Of a stretch of 64,000 nt of DNA, positions 8,938 to 19,369 are shown piece after piece. The notes below the pieces were generated by a model. It ran no database searches. It was not told the origin of the DNA and saw nothing but the letters and a program-made list of their open reading frames with translations. The position numbers and the translations under genes were made by a program. This DNA is from Pezicula radicicola. Taxonomy: Eukaryota > Ascomycota > Leotiomycetes > Helotiales > Dermateaceae. Numbering within the stretch: position 1 is the stretch's first letter; each line of letters opens with the position of its first letter. The stretch is from contig PDUO01000032.1 in NCBI GenBank assembly GCA_003008705.1, positions 340,747 to 404,746 of the forward strand, given 5' to 3'.

Positions 8938-11198
8938 ATGCCGCCGGAACGGTACCCCAGTAACAGCATTTTGCGAGAAGACCCCGTTGAGGGCATCGCG
9001 GACAATAGCTGCGAGGTAATCAAGCCTCCTGGTAAAAGGAGAAGGATCTTCTTGCGGACCATGGGCCAGCAGCTGCGTGATGTTGGCCTGACGGGAGACA
9101 GCCAAGGAGAAATTAGCGACAATCTCGCAGGCAGCGCCGAAGACGCATCACATATCCAGTTTCAGAACAACAGATCTGAGAGAGATAGACCACATAGCCG
9201 ACAGGTGCAACTCCAGACTCCTGAGAGCGATGCTGTCCCAGGAGAGGATGACCAACTTCCGGCAAGAGCTACGATGAGTGCGTCTAAGGACCTATGGCAC
9301 CCAGGCGAAGTCATTGTCATGCCTGCAACGGATGACAATGACTCTTTTACGTTTGAAGATCTTCTTGGATGGACGCAGAGCTATTTTGATAATTGGCATC
9401 CAGCCTATCCCTTTCTCTACGCTCCATCAATTCTTGAGTATTTTGAATTTATTGTGCATCACGGCGTTACGGATGCAGCGAATTCATCAACGTACCAACT
9501 CACAATTCTCCGGTCACTCATTTCAATATCGCTCGCAGATCGCAGGCAGACAGGGGTAGTGATGCGACCTGTTCCAGCACGGCTCGTTTTCACATCCTTT
9601 AACAATGCTACGCAGAGTATCGACGGGGCATTGATAGACGAGGGCTCGATACTCTCATTGCAGGCAGTCGTCAGCGTACAACTATTCCTACTTTCAATGC
9701 TACGTTATAACGCAGCGTCTCGTCTTGACGGGCTTATAGTTCGCATAGCTTTCCACTTAGGACTTCATCGGTGTCCAATGCAATTTACGACCTTGCCAGA
9801 TAAAGAAGCAGAGCTAAGGCAACGGCTATTCTGGTCAATCTATTGTATTGATCGGTACATTTGCATTCGACTCGGAGTCCCGCTTGCCATTCGGGATAGA
9901 GACATCGATGTCTGCTTTCCATCTTCAGAACGACATGGAAGTCGGGCTAATGAACAATCGGGTGGGCTTCCGCTTCGTCTGCTATGTTCCGGAGGCTAAT
10001 TGATGTAGATAGTGTTGGCCAGTTAGACTTACTTGAATTTCTCGCAAGACATGCTGAGATCAGAGGCTCAATCACTGAACTACGAGATAGATCTGTCTCA
10101 AACAGGCAGACTGAAACGGATGACGCGGTAGTTATTGATGCCAGGCTTGCCAAGTGGTGGAATGGAGTTGATGAATATCTGGAGTCGAACAACTCTGGAG
10201 CACTCCCGATAAGTCAAGATCATCAAGTGACGCTTGTTGTTCTCAGGTACGAATCCATTATTGCTCTGAACAAACACACTCTCGCAACGTCAAAGAAGAG
10301 TTCAGCATATGACGTGGCACTCCAGAACTGCATCGGTGCTTCTAGATCGATCATTAATACCCTGTATAAAGCATTAGAGACTCGGATAAATGTCGAACAT
10401 TCCGGAGCACAAGAAGTCGAAAACTCTGGTCTGCTCTGGCCCTCATTTACGTGGGCTGTGTGGATGAGTACATTCATCATGATATATGCTGCAAACGAAG
10501 ACCAGGTTCCTCAAGATGTAGCAATACGGTACGTGCTCCCTATTTAGAAAAGAAAATACAATCCTAGATTTCTGACAGTCGACAGCCTCGCCGACCGAGC
10601 CCTCGAGGTTCTGAAACACCTAACGCTACGAGGAAGTATATGGCCCAACGCTTGCGCCGTAGCAATTCGCAAATTACGCGCACAATTAATCGACCGGAGA
10701 AACCGTTCTAAACACACTCATTTCCACGAGAGTCAGGTGCCCAAAGACGTACAAACTGAAAATGTCCCTGGGAAACCCTCGAGGTCCATTCCTCTACAAT
10801 CTAATGACGATACTGAACTCGGTGCCACCCCTAACGCTTCAACGAGATTGCAACACCCGCAATCTTTGGGCCCTCAAACGCCATCTTTGCGAGGTAGTCA
10901 CCGTATGCTTCACTCGCGCCATGATGACGGGAACACCCGAGACGCATTGAATACTCCAGACAGTTCAGTACCATCATTCACGTACGATTTAAACTCAAAT
11001 AATTTCTTTGTTATGCCACATTCGTCCATAGGCCTTCAGAATTGGATGTTCTCGGAGCTGGTGCCGAGTGTTGGAGATGCCGAAGGGAATGAATATGCTC
11101 ACATGTTAGGAGCTCAGCTCGGGCCAGGACTCTCAATACCGAATGACGCCGATGGGGGACTCTTTTATGGGCTGAATGCGCCATTTTCAGGGGGTTGA
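8938..11198 (+). CDS. Fungal-specific transcription-factor-domain protein lacking a zinc cluster (possibly frameshifted)
   Basis: Starts at ATG 8938 (ACAAAG ATG). The first segment carries the fungal transcription-factor domain (middle homology region): YFDNWHPAYPFLYAPSIL, LHRCP, RQRLFWSIYCIDRYICIRLG, then DIDVCFPS. The homologous frame resumes at about 10011 (LLEFLARHAEIRG), so an intron is expected near 9962-10012; a GTGGGC donor, GCTAAT branch and GATAG acceptor exist, but the phases differ by one base. A clean intron 10529-10585 then joins VAIR to LADRALEVLKHL, and the C-terminus runs to TGA 11198. About 715 aa if joined. There is no Cys6 motif at the N-terminus, only a basic patch (PPGKRRR), so it may regulate without its own zinc cluster or be a decayed paralogue. 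Its context, next to a permease and an aldolase, suggests pathway-specific control (inference). Confidence 0.65.
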
Positions 11199-11241
11199 TG
11201 ATCCGTGGAGGGAGATAGGTTGACATATAGTGGATAGACAT

Positions 11242-11624
11242 TAGTCTGTCGCCTACCCCTATTTTAGGCTATAAGTATATCAAAAAATTTAACTAGTAAG
11301 TATTTTTAGTATTTAATGCAGACTTTTCTATATTATATTTTAATTATATCTAATAGTTCTTATAGGAAATAAGAAATAATTAAGGATAGTAGTTTTTAAC
11401 TGAATTTTAGTATAAAACTAGTAAATTATAAACTCCTCTTACTTCTAATCGCTATTAAGAAATCCTAGTAGCTTATAATTTTAATATAGATATATAATAT
11501 TATAGGTAACTATGGAATAAATAAGTTTAGTATAAAGACTTTAATAAATTATCTCTTCTTTGCTATAAACTTTTGAAGTGTTAGGTGTGAGTTTTGGCGT
11601 AAAATAGGGGTAAGTGACAGACTA
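11242..11624. mobile_element. MITE-like element with 28-bp TIRs and TA target duplication
   Basis: TIRs at 11242-11269 and 11597-11624 match at 25 of 28 positions (start TAGTCTGTC, core TACCCCTATTTTA). They flank about 327 bp of very AT-rich, non-coding sequence. The outermost TA on both sides fits a TA target-site duplication, as in Tc1/mariner-derived non-autonomous elements. It sits 43 bp after the stop of the upstream regulator gene. Confidence 0.75.
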
Positions 11625-11911
11625 GTGTCCAACTACTATAGTCACGAATGATATGTGATCAGGCAAACAGATTGACGAATCTAGTGGGCAAATGAGATAT
11701 TTAACAGAGCGAGAATGGGATTGTGGTGCAATTGAGTGTGGATGTAACTGAAAGAGAGGCTTTGGATCTTGAAAATTATTCCTTCATGTTGATAATCCAG
11801 GAAGTATAGAGAACACCAAAGAGGCATCTATACTTGAGATACATAGCCGATCCACCTTCCCTAGACATGTATCATTGCCAGCTATTAAACCCGCATGCCA
11901 TCAACCGTACT

Positions 11912-13490
11912 TTAGTATGCGTAGAAGACGTTGTTAGATGCATCCTGCTGCTTGAGCTTCTTATTCATACGTATAAGCCAGATCTTCATTCCCCAAGCCG
12001 CCAGGATCGATACAAACGCGAAGCACGCATTACTCGCCATAGCAGTGACATATTTTGGTGCATCCTTGTTGTTGTAAAGATAAGGTGTGTAAATGAAGGA
12101 TGCCATGGAAACCACATTGACTAGGGACAACGACACAGCCTTCTTCTCAGGTGTTTGGCCTAGCGTTGCGGAAACCCAGCCCAGGATGATGGAGTTGACG
12201 CTATATACACCAGAGGCGAAGAAAAAACACGCGGTATACCGGGCTGCCACGTTCAGCGTTAGACAGTTTATAATGAAACCGATTATCGCCACTCCCATAC
12301 AGACGGTAATGTGCCAGGTCCGCTCATTAAAACGGCCAGATGACCAGGCTACGAGAATACCGAGCGCTCCAGCGACTAGAGTGGGTGGGGATGTGAGAAC
12401 AAGGGTGATAGTGTAGTTGTATCCGAGAGCTTTGACTACCGACGGAAAGAACTGGTTGAAGGACGTAGCGTTCAAATGCATATTCTGCAAGAGGCCGAAA
12501 ACATAAAGTCTTGGGTCACGGATTGCCTCGAAGAATCCCGACCAGATGCCCTTGCTCTCCGCTAGCCCGACGGTATCCTGGCGTATACGATTGTGAGCAA
12601 GCTCACGCTCCTCAGGAGTCAGCCAGCGCGTGTTGTTTGGGTAATCGGGGAGCATGAAAATTGTAATGATGGCGATACCGAAGGTAACAGCGCCCTCGAT
12701 GATGAAGAGCCATCGCCAACCCGCAATGTTGTGCGCACCATCGAGTGTGCTGAATGTTGCTGCTGCGATGAGGCCTGCAAAGGCAACGGCTAGAATGTTC
12801 CCGGCGTAGAGAATCGAGACACGGGTCGCAATCTCTTTGCGCGTGTAGAAAAGGGACAGCATATAGAGAGCTCCAGGATAGAACGGGGCTTCGACGGCGC
12901 CTATCTGCTGTGTTAGGTATCTAGTCTTCAAAGTGATATTTATTGTCGAACACTATCCCAATCAAGAACTTACCAAGGAAGAAGCGGACAAGGACAAGAC
13001 CAGTGTAATTATGGACTGCTCCAGTCGCAGCGGCGACTGCAGCCCAGACCATCATACAGACACTCATATAGAGAGATGGTCGGACATTGCGTGATGACAG
13101 GAGCATATTGGAAGGGATTTGCATGAACAGATAGCCAACATAAAGAATGCTGATTGCCGTATTATACTGAGTACCGACCAACTTGAGGTCCTTCTCGAGA
13201 TGGTTTAACTTGGCATTAGCAAGGGCATTTTGATCAAGCTTGTTCCTGGGCAGAACCCATTATTAGCTTTATGTTTGTAGAACCATATCATTGGGAAGAG
13301 CTTACAAAAAGTACATGCAGAAGAGAGCTGGCATGATTCTCATGTCTAGCTTGCGGACAAGAGCGATCTCTGCGCTGTCGAACTTCGCAACGGCTCCAGA
13401 GTAATCGCCCTGCCTCGTCTTCTCATTGCTGTACATAACATCTTCAATCTGGATTGCATTAATTTTCTCAGCCTTAGTGGAAGCCGACAT
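11912..13490 (-). CDS. MFS permease, allantoate/Dal5-like (anion:cation symporter) family
   Basis: Three exons on the minus strand: 13490-13306, 13245-12974, 12900-11912 (introns of 60 and 73 nt); 1446 nt, 481 aa. Splicing joins FCMYF to LNKLDQNALANAK, and VRFFLG to AVEAPFYPGALYMLS, both characteristic of Dal5/Tna1-type transporters. Later it shows GWRWLFIIEGAVT, LPDYPNNTRWLTPEERE, and a C-terminal half with LGWVSATLGQTPEKKAVSLSL. The number of hydrophobic stretches is compatible with 12 membrane segments, as usual for this family of plasma-membrane uptake transporters for small organic anions, vitamins or ureides. It is divergently transcribed from the DHDPS-family aldolase gene across a 666-bp shared promoter and convergent with the upstream regulator. 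This arrangement suggests uptake of the aldolase pathway's substrate (inference). Substrate unknown. Confidence 0.88.
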
Positions 13491-14156
13491 GGCGGTAATT
13501 GAATGCTGGGATTAACGAAGAATTCTCGACGTTATGTCTCAATGTGAGTCGCTTAGAAGATTGGCGAAGATAGATAGATCCCTTTAGAGAAATATCATAA
13601 CCGTTGAAATACTAGAGCAAGAATTATGACTTCCAGAGAATACTATTCTACTTCTTGTCTCAACTCAGAATCGCTCCTTATTCTTTAGCCAAACCCCGGA
13701 CCCCAGACCCCGGACCCCGGACTCGAAATCTTGCGATGATTGAGGTTAGCGACGATGAGGTGGGACCACGTGACATATCCCAAACCCTTCCATAAGGAGT
13801 GCCCGGACCGCACAAATCTTCCTCCGGCTCGTAAAGATTCTCGTCGCACTTTTGTTTATCCTGTAGCGTTGATTACGATTGCAAGAGCGCAGCACTGGTA
13901 CCAAGCTCATTATTCACGTTTCATTTACTTTACGCCATAATTAGAGTATAGGGAAGTTACTTGAGTAGATGGTTCGAGTGAGACTGACTACTTATGGAGG
14001 ACATGTTCCATCAATCTGTTTTCTACTTTTTTCCTTTCATCACTACACCTCTTCATCATCTAGTTTATGAGTAGAAAGCCATCTACATTGACCACACAAC
14101 CCTTCATTCAAGCTTCGCATACACATCACTCCTCTAAAAAAGCATTCGTCATCAAA
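13491..14156. promoter_or_regulatory. Divergent promoter between the permease and the aldolase
   Basis: 666 bp shared by two divergent genes. It contains four tandem 7-bp CCCCGGA units at 13694-13721, a CACGTG E-box at 13767-13772 and a pyrimidine-rich stretch at 14018-14060 just before the aldolase start. Shared regulation of both genes is likely but unproven. Confidence 0.6.
13694..13721. repeat. Four tandem 7-bp units CCCCGGA (one variant CCCCAGA)
   Basis: Units at 13694-13700, 13701-13707 (CCCCAGA), 13708-13714 and 13715-13721. Each intact unit holds CCGG and so a CGG triplet on each strand. CGG is the core recognised by Zn2Cys6 proteins, and such proteins are encoded nearby. Binding is inference. 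Confidence 0.8.
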
Positions 14157-15113
14157 ATGGGATCAACATCTTTGAGCTTGGATCTCTGCGGGCTCACCCC
14201 CGCCCCTGTCACTCCTTTCACGCTTGATGGAGCCATAGATTTCTCCGCGATCCAGCGTTTGGGATCGTGGCTCGGCAGCATTGAGGGTGTCAAAGGCCTC
14301 GTCGTACTGGGCCATGCCGGTGAAGGCACTTTCCTCACCCAGGAAGAGCAAGCAGCTGTGATCCGCGCTTTTGTTAAATCTACCGACGGCCGCATTCCCG
14401 TCATCGCTGGCATCACCGCGGAGGGAACAGAAGTAGCAGCTCTTGAGGCACAACGTGCTAAGGCTGCCGGTGCTTCAGCTGGTCTCCTCTATCCATCTCA
14501 CGGCTGGCTACGCTTCGGCTACCAGAACGGTGCACCGCAAGACCGCTACAAGACCGTCTTCGAGAAGAGTGGCCTTCCTCTGATTTTGTTCCAGTACCCA
14601 GACAATACCAAGGCCTCGTACAACCTTCAGACCATGCTCGATATCGCTGCCCAGCCAGGTGTATTTGCCATGAAGAACGGCGTCCGCAACATGCGCCGAT
14701 GGGATGTCGAGATCCCTATCATTCGCCGCGAGCGCCCAGAGCTCCAGATTCTCTCTTGTCATGACGAGTACCTTCTTCACACTGCCTTTGACGTCGACGG
14801 TTTCCTCGTTGGCTACGGCAATATTGCCCCAGAGCCCCTGCTTGAGATGATTGCGGCCGGAAAGGCGAAGGATTACAAGAAGGCCCGCGAGATCCATGAT
14901 CGTCTCTTGCCTCTGACCAGAGCCGTCTATCACCGTGGTTCGCACATGGAGGGTACGGTTGCCTTGAAGCACTCTCTGGTTGCTCGTGGCATTCTAGAGC
15001 ATGCTACAGTGCGTTCCTCGTTACTGCCTCTCGAGAAGGGCGCAGATCTGGAGATTTATGAAGCGATGAGCTCAACAGGTCTTCCCAAGGCCCCAAAAGC
15101 ATATCAGGCATAG
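14157..15113 (+). CDS. DHDPS/NAL-family aldolase (Schiff-base lyase)
   Basis: Single exon, 318 aa from ATG 14157 (ATCAAAATGGG). An in-frame ATG at 14067 would add 30 residues with no family-like character. Opening LTPAPVTPFTLDGAIDF is the classic start of the dihydrodipicolinate synthase / N-acetylneuraminate lyase family. Also visible: a GHAGEGTFLT substrate loop (normally GTTGE), IPVIAGITAEGT, LILFQYPDN with the conserved Tyr, and FAMKNGVRN with the Schiff-base Lys. The family makes or cleaves 2-oxo acids through a TIM barrel in the cytosol. In fungi it includes catabolic 2-keto-3-deoxy-sugar-acid aldolases, for example in galacturonate breakdown, but the substrate cannot be read here. The gene is noticeably more GC-rich than its AT-rich surroundings. 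It is divergent from the permease gene. Confidence 0.9.
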   Translation: MGSTSLSLDLCGLTPAPVTPFTLDGAIDFSAIQRLGSWLGSIEGVKGLVVLGHAGEGTFLTQEEQAAVIRAFVKSTDGRIPVIAGITAEGTEVAALEAQRAKAAGASAGLLYPSHGWLRFGYQNGAPQDRYKTVFEKSGLPLILFQYPDNTKASYNLQTMLDIAAQPGVFAMKNGVRNMRRWDVEIPIIRRERPELQILSCHDEYLLHTAFDVDGFLVGYGNIAPEPLLEMIAAGKAKDYKKAREIHDRLLPLTRAVYHRGSHMEGTVALKHSLVARGILEHATVRSSLLPLEKGADLEIYEAMSSTGLPKAPKAYQA

Positions 15114-15151
15114 ACACTTAGAGCTTTCTTTGTCTTCTATATGTATATAGG

Positions 15152-16267
15152 GCATTTTTGCTTCTTAGAAGGAGGTACAACCAGAAAGAAGATTGTTTCC
15201 CAGGGGGCATTGTTGCTGGCAAATTAACTTTCTTGACGTGAAACTTGGCACAATTTTAGTAGTTTTTTTTTCCTATTATAGGTTTATAAATAAGGCTATT
15301 TGCCTATTTTAGAGCTACATATAAGGTTATTGTTGGAATGAATGGTTTCTGATATCACGTGCAAATTACATAAGCACGCTACCGGTGTGCCGGACCAATC
15401 AGAGGCTTCGCCCTGCCGGACCATGCCGCACTAGCCTATTCGGGACTAGTGGGCAAGCATATCAAGACCTCCATTCCGGCACTTAGTTAGAACTAGACAT
15501 GAACAATAGAACCACTTGACCAGAACCATCGGAACGAAGAACAGAGAGATCAATATATTGATTATAGTGAATCGACAGTTATTTTATATAGAAATACTTC
15601 TTAGAAAAAAATATAACTAAAAAGAGAACTATTTTCTAAGAGATATATTATTACTTAAGTTATTCTATGTTGCTATCTTAAATATACTTTACTATAAGTT
15701 TATTCGTATCTCCTTGTAGCTTAGGTCCGAACTTCTTGTATCTACTCCTATGGATGTAATAGTGATAAATAATATGTAATACAATAGCTGCTTTAGATTC
15801 GAGGAGCCTTCCTTTCTGGTTGTCGGGGATAATTGTCAAAAGGGGCAGCAATAATGAGCCCGGAAACATTACTTGTAGATCATCTCCCTAAAGTGAACCA
15901 CAACCTATTGAACATTGAGAAGTCTCCTGTCACCGAGGAGGTTTATCGGTCCCAGGACTTGATAGACAAAGGGGCCAAAGAGAAGCCTCGAAATAAGCGA
16001 ATAAGAAATGGCTGAACTCACACTATTAGCAAAAGATGCAGGGCCAAACTACTAACAGACTATAATGTGCAAAGGATATTACAACATGATAACTAAAGTC
16101 CAATCAACAAAGAACGATTGTAATCGCTGCACACGAAAAGTAACTCCTTAGCTAGTAGCTAAAATTTTTCTAAGTCTTCCACTAAGAAAGTCTATTTTCT
16201 AGCAATTCACTTTATTTCTAGGAAATAAACTTCTTTTCCGTCGTACCTCCTTCTAAGAAGCAAAATG
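15152..16267. mobile_element. Degenerate foldback/DNA-transposon relic with about 110-bp inverted arms
   Basis: The left arm (about 15152-15265) and the reverse complement of the right arm (about 16155-16267) share GCTTCTTAGAAGGAGGTAC exactly and continue with scattered similarity over about 110 bp (ACTTTCTT and AATTTTAG among the shared blocks). The roughly 890 bp between them is mostly AT-rich and non-coding and contains a nested solo LTR. No transposase frame survives. Target duplications are not clear. This fills the whole interval between the aldolase and the second MFS gene, whose start lies 58 bp beyond the right arm. Confidence 0.6.
15331..15577 (+). mobile_element. Solo LTR (TG...CA) with 5-bp target duplication GTTAT
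   Basis: A 247-bp segment begins TGTTGGAATG and ends AATCGACA. The 5-mer GTTAT lies immediately before it (15326-15330) and immediately after it (15578-15582). TGTTG ends are typical of Copia-type LTRs. No internal retroelement sequence is present, so it is a solo LTR left by recombination. It is nested in the foldback relic. Confidence 0.75.
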
Positions 16268-16324
16268 CTTGTCGAGGCATAAGCAATATTAGAACTCATA
16301 ACATACACGGGAGAGTCCACAGAC

Positions 16325-18121
16325 ATGTCGTTCTCAGCAAACGCTTCTGGTGGTAAGATCAAGATTTGCAAATAGCGGAACACCTCGCAGCACTAACGAA
16401 ACGTTGTTGTCTAGATTTGGAGTTGATAACTCAAAGTCCTGAATTTTCGGAGAGAAAAGGCCATTCACCAAGTCCAGCACGGGAGGGAATCATAATCATA
16501 TCTTTCGACGCAGGAGATCCTGAACATCCTGTCAACTGCTCCACGGTACGTGCTTCACCACTTCGTATGTCCTATCTTCTGACATGCGGATAGCGCAGAA
16601 AGAATTTCGTCGTATTTGTTGGTATCGTAGCCGTCATCAACAGCACACTCGACTCATCCTTACCAAGTGGTGCGATTGATTGCATTGCAGAAGAGTTTCA
16701 CGTCGGGAACAAGGTACAACTGGTCTTGCCTATCTCGCTGTATCTCATTGGCTACGTACTGGGACCTCTTTTTTTCGGTCCCTTGAGCGAGACTTTTGGC
16801 CGAAGAATTGTGATGGTGCCGACCTTCGCCTTGTTCACGATCTTTACGCTGGCCTGTGCTGCCGCACCCAACTGGTGTGCCTTCTTGGTCTTCCGCTTCA
16901 TCTGTGGAGTGGGCGCGTCGAGTGCGATAGCAGTAACAGGAGGAATGTACGCGGATATCTATAGTGATCCTCGAGCGAGAGGTCGGGCCATCGCCCTGTT
17001 CATTTCTGTATGTTGGTATTTTGTTGATAAATTAGAGACAAAGACTGATGCGTCGTAGGCTACAGCATTTGGACCGCAGTTTGCACCAATTATATCTGGA
17101 TTAGTTTCACCAGAGTACGGTTGGAGGTGGACATTTTGGATTGGGCTCATCATTGCTGGGATATCTTTCATACCTGTGCTCTTTCTACCAGAAACTTATG
17201 GGTCGGTGATCCTACTTAAACGTGCCCAGAAAATGCGCAAGGAGAGTCCAGATTGTCATTCGTATGCTGCAATCGAGTTAGAGAACAAGAGCATTGAAAA
17301 GATGGTTACGATAACCTTAGCAAGGCCTCTGCGAATGCTGTTTACCGAGCCGATTGTATTATTTAGTTGTCTCTATCTTTCTATGGCAACTGCGATCTTT
17401 TGTGAGTATATAGAAGACGTCACACTTCCGCTCTTGACAATTGCTGCTAATATTTGTCTAGTTCTCTTCTTTGAGGCGTATCCACTGATATTCCGAGGTA
17501 TCTATGGGATGAGCACTGGGATCGCCGGTCTGGCGTTTCTGCCGAGTAAGTAGCATCAATTCCACAACGTCTCGAGACGTCTCTGACATCTCAAAAGTCG
17601 CTGTCGGTGCTTGTGTTGCTTTTAGCATAAGCCTCTGGTACGATTCAATTCTTCAGAGTGCACAGGCTCGAACCGCACCTTGGGTCTCAGTCGAAGAATA
17701 TAGGCGGCTTCCTCTGGCATGCTTAGGCGGGCCTCTGTGCGTGATATCACTCTTCTGGCTTGGCTGGACTGCTACAACAAGTGTTCATTGGATTGTACCT
17801 ATGTTAGCAGGTCTTCCATTTGGTATTGGCTTTGTCCTTATCTTCATGTCACTTCTCAATTACATGGCCGATGCCTACCAGGAGTTTTCTGCGAGTGCTG
17901 CAGCCGCAGCTAGCTGTTGCCGGAGTCTTTTCGGAGCAGTTCTTCCTTTAGCTGCAGCCCCATTGTACGAGAAGCTTGGGATCCCATGGGGCAACTCCCT
18001 TTTAGGGTTTATAAGCTTGGCGATGACTATCATCCCGTTTGTTTTCATCAGATTTGGAGAACGGATCAGGGCAAGCAGTCAAATGAGTCAGCAGTTGTTA
18101 CAACGGCAATTCAATGGATAA
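16325..18121 (+). CDS. DHA1-type MFS transporter (multidrug/polyamine-like)
   Basis: Five exons: 16325-16352, 16415-16545, 16594-17007, 17059-17545, 17598-18121; introns 48-62 nt; 1584 nt, 527 aa, all in phase. The cytosolic N-terminus ends DPEHPVNCSTRRKNF, the usual lead-in to TM1 in this family. Motif A-like GPLSETFGRR follows, then FRFICGVGASSAIAVTGG, DPRARGRA and, near the end of the N-terminal half, LFLPETYG. The protein shows enough hydrophobic segments for 12 TMs. The family exports drugs, toxins or polyamines or takes up small metabolites through the plasma membrane. It is same-strand with, but 1.2 kb downstream of, the aldolase, separated from it by transposon relics, so membership in the same pathway is uncertain. 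Confidence 0.88.
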
Positions 18122-18754
18122 GAGAAATAGACTCGTAATACATGGACGGTTGATGTATAGGCACGAAATGAATAGAGAAACACCACATGGATGACGTATA
18201 GATAGACTTGGAGTAATTAGATAAGTTTGTTAACCAGGCAACTTCTTGCCTTGTAGATATCTTCGATTAACGAATACCACTCAAGGACTAGTGATATTGA
18301 ACCGGACTAAATGTTCTGCTACCTCTGAAACAAGCATGGAGCAATATCTCTAATCGTAGCCCTGTTTGCGATGCTTGATCATTAACCAGAAGTTCCTTTG
18401 AATGAAGAGATTCCAAATTTTGCTCTCCAACCTGAGCGGTGTCACTATTAACCTGTGCAAAAGATGATTGCTTTGTATTTGAAGTAGGTGAATATGATTA
18501 GCCTCTAATCTTTATAAATTCCAGGTCCCTCCACGAGGTCTTTAAATTCTTTTTCACATATCAAACTAGGTATTATCAAGTTTAATTAAAAGCCAAATGT
18601 GAATCATAAGGTAAGTGCCCCTCCCTAGCATTCTTTCCCAACTGGGCAACTATTCACTTCTGGTGACCCTCCCACCAAATTTTAGTAAACCATACTCAGA
18701 AACTATTACAAATATTGAAATATGTTTAACATCCCCAACAAACACAACAAACAT
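18122..18754. other. Intergenic region between MFS gene and tRNA-Gln
   Basis: No gene seen. AT-rich, with probable 3' UTR of the transporter gene in the first 150 bases and the tRNA upstream region at the end. Confidence 0.5.
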
Positions 18755-18856
18755 GGTTGTATAGTGTAGCGGTTAGCACGTGGGATTTTGATAACATCAA
18801 AATCATTCAGATTAATCTGATTTCCCGAGTCCCCGGTTCGAGCCCGGGTACGACCT
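18755..18856 (+). tRNA. tRNA-Gln (UUG), intron-containing
   Basis: The cloverleaf can be folded by eye: acceptor GGTTGTA/TACGACC, D arm GTGT/GCAC, anticodon stem TGGGA/TCCCG with loop TTTTGAT (anticodon TTG), T arm CCCGG/CCGGG with TTCGAGC loop, discriminator T. A 30-nt intron (18792-18821) lies directly after purine 37. Within it ATCAAAATC can pair with the anticodon-loop side, as in canonical nuclear pre-tRNAs. Confidence 0.93.
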
Positions 18857-19369
18857 TTCATTTTTGGATTTTTAGCATCTTTATTTTATATATAGGTCCA
18901 GAGAGTTTTCATTAGGTGTTTTCTTTCTTTTTTTATTATTTTGTTTCGTGGCGTAGAATAACGGGGTTGAAGGAGGGAGGAGGTTACTCAGGTTGGCAAA
19001 TGCTTAACCTCAGATTCCTTCTTTTTCCTTCTTTTGCCTTAATTCTTTTTTAGACTCGTACCAAGATATTACCAGTATCGTCACTTTTTTTTGTGGCACA
19101 GCATAGCTAAATGTTGAAGTGATGATGCTCTCATTCCATCTAGGGTAGACACTGCCCCCTCGCTAAAAGTCTCCTCGCTCGCTTAGCTAGGTTCCAGTGT
19201 TCCAGCAAAAAAGAAAAATTCCTTTCCCACGGCCCCACAACCTTCACCAATGATCACTCACAAACCAACCCTAAAACTTTCAAGCAGGCACCCAAAAAAC
19301 TGCTACTTACAAAACCGCAAATAGTGAAATGGTGTTCCAAACAAATCAAACTTGATTACACCCGAAATT
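18857..19369. other. Intergenic region between two tRNA genes
   Basis: A T-rich stretch after tRNA-Gln serves as a Pol III terminator-like sequence (several T runs at about 18861-18945). No protein-coding evidence. Confidence 0.5.

Noticed and set aside
13740..13940. 66-codon frame in the divergent promoter
   Set aside because: Too short, no coding character, lies in the regulatory region of two divergent genes.
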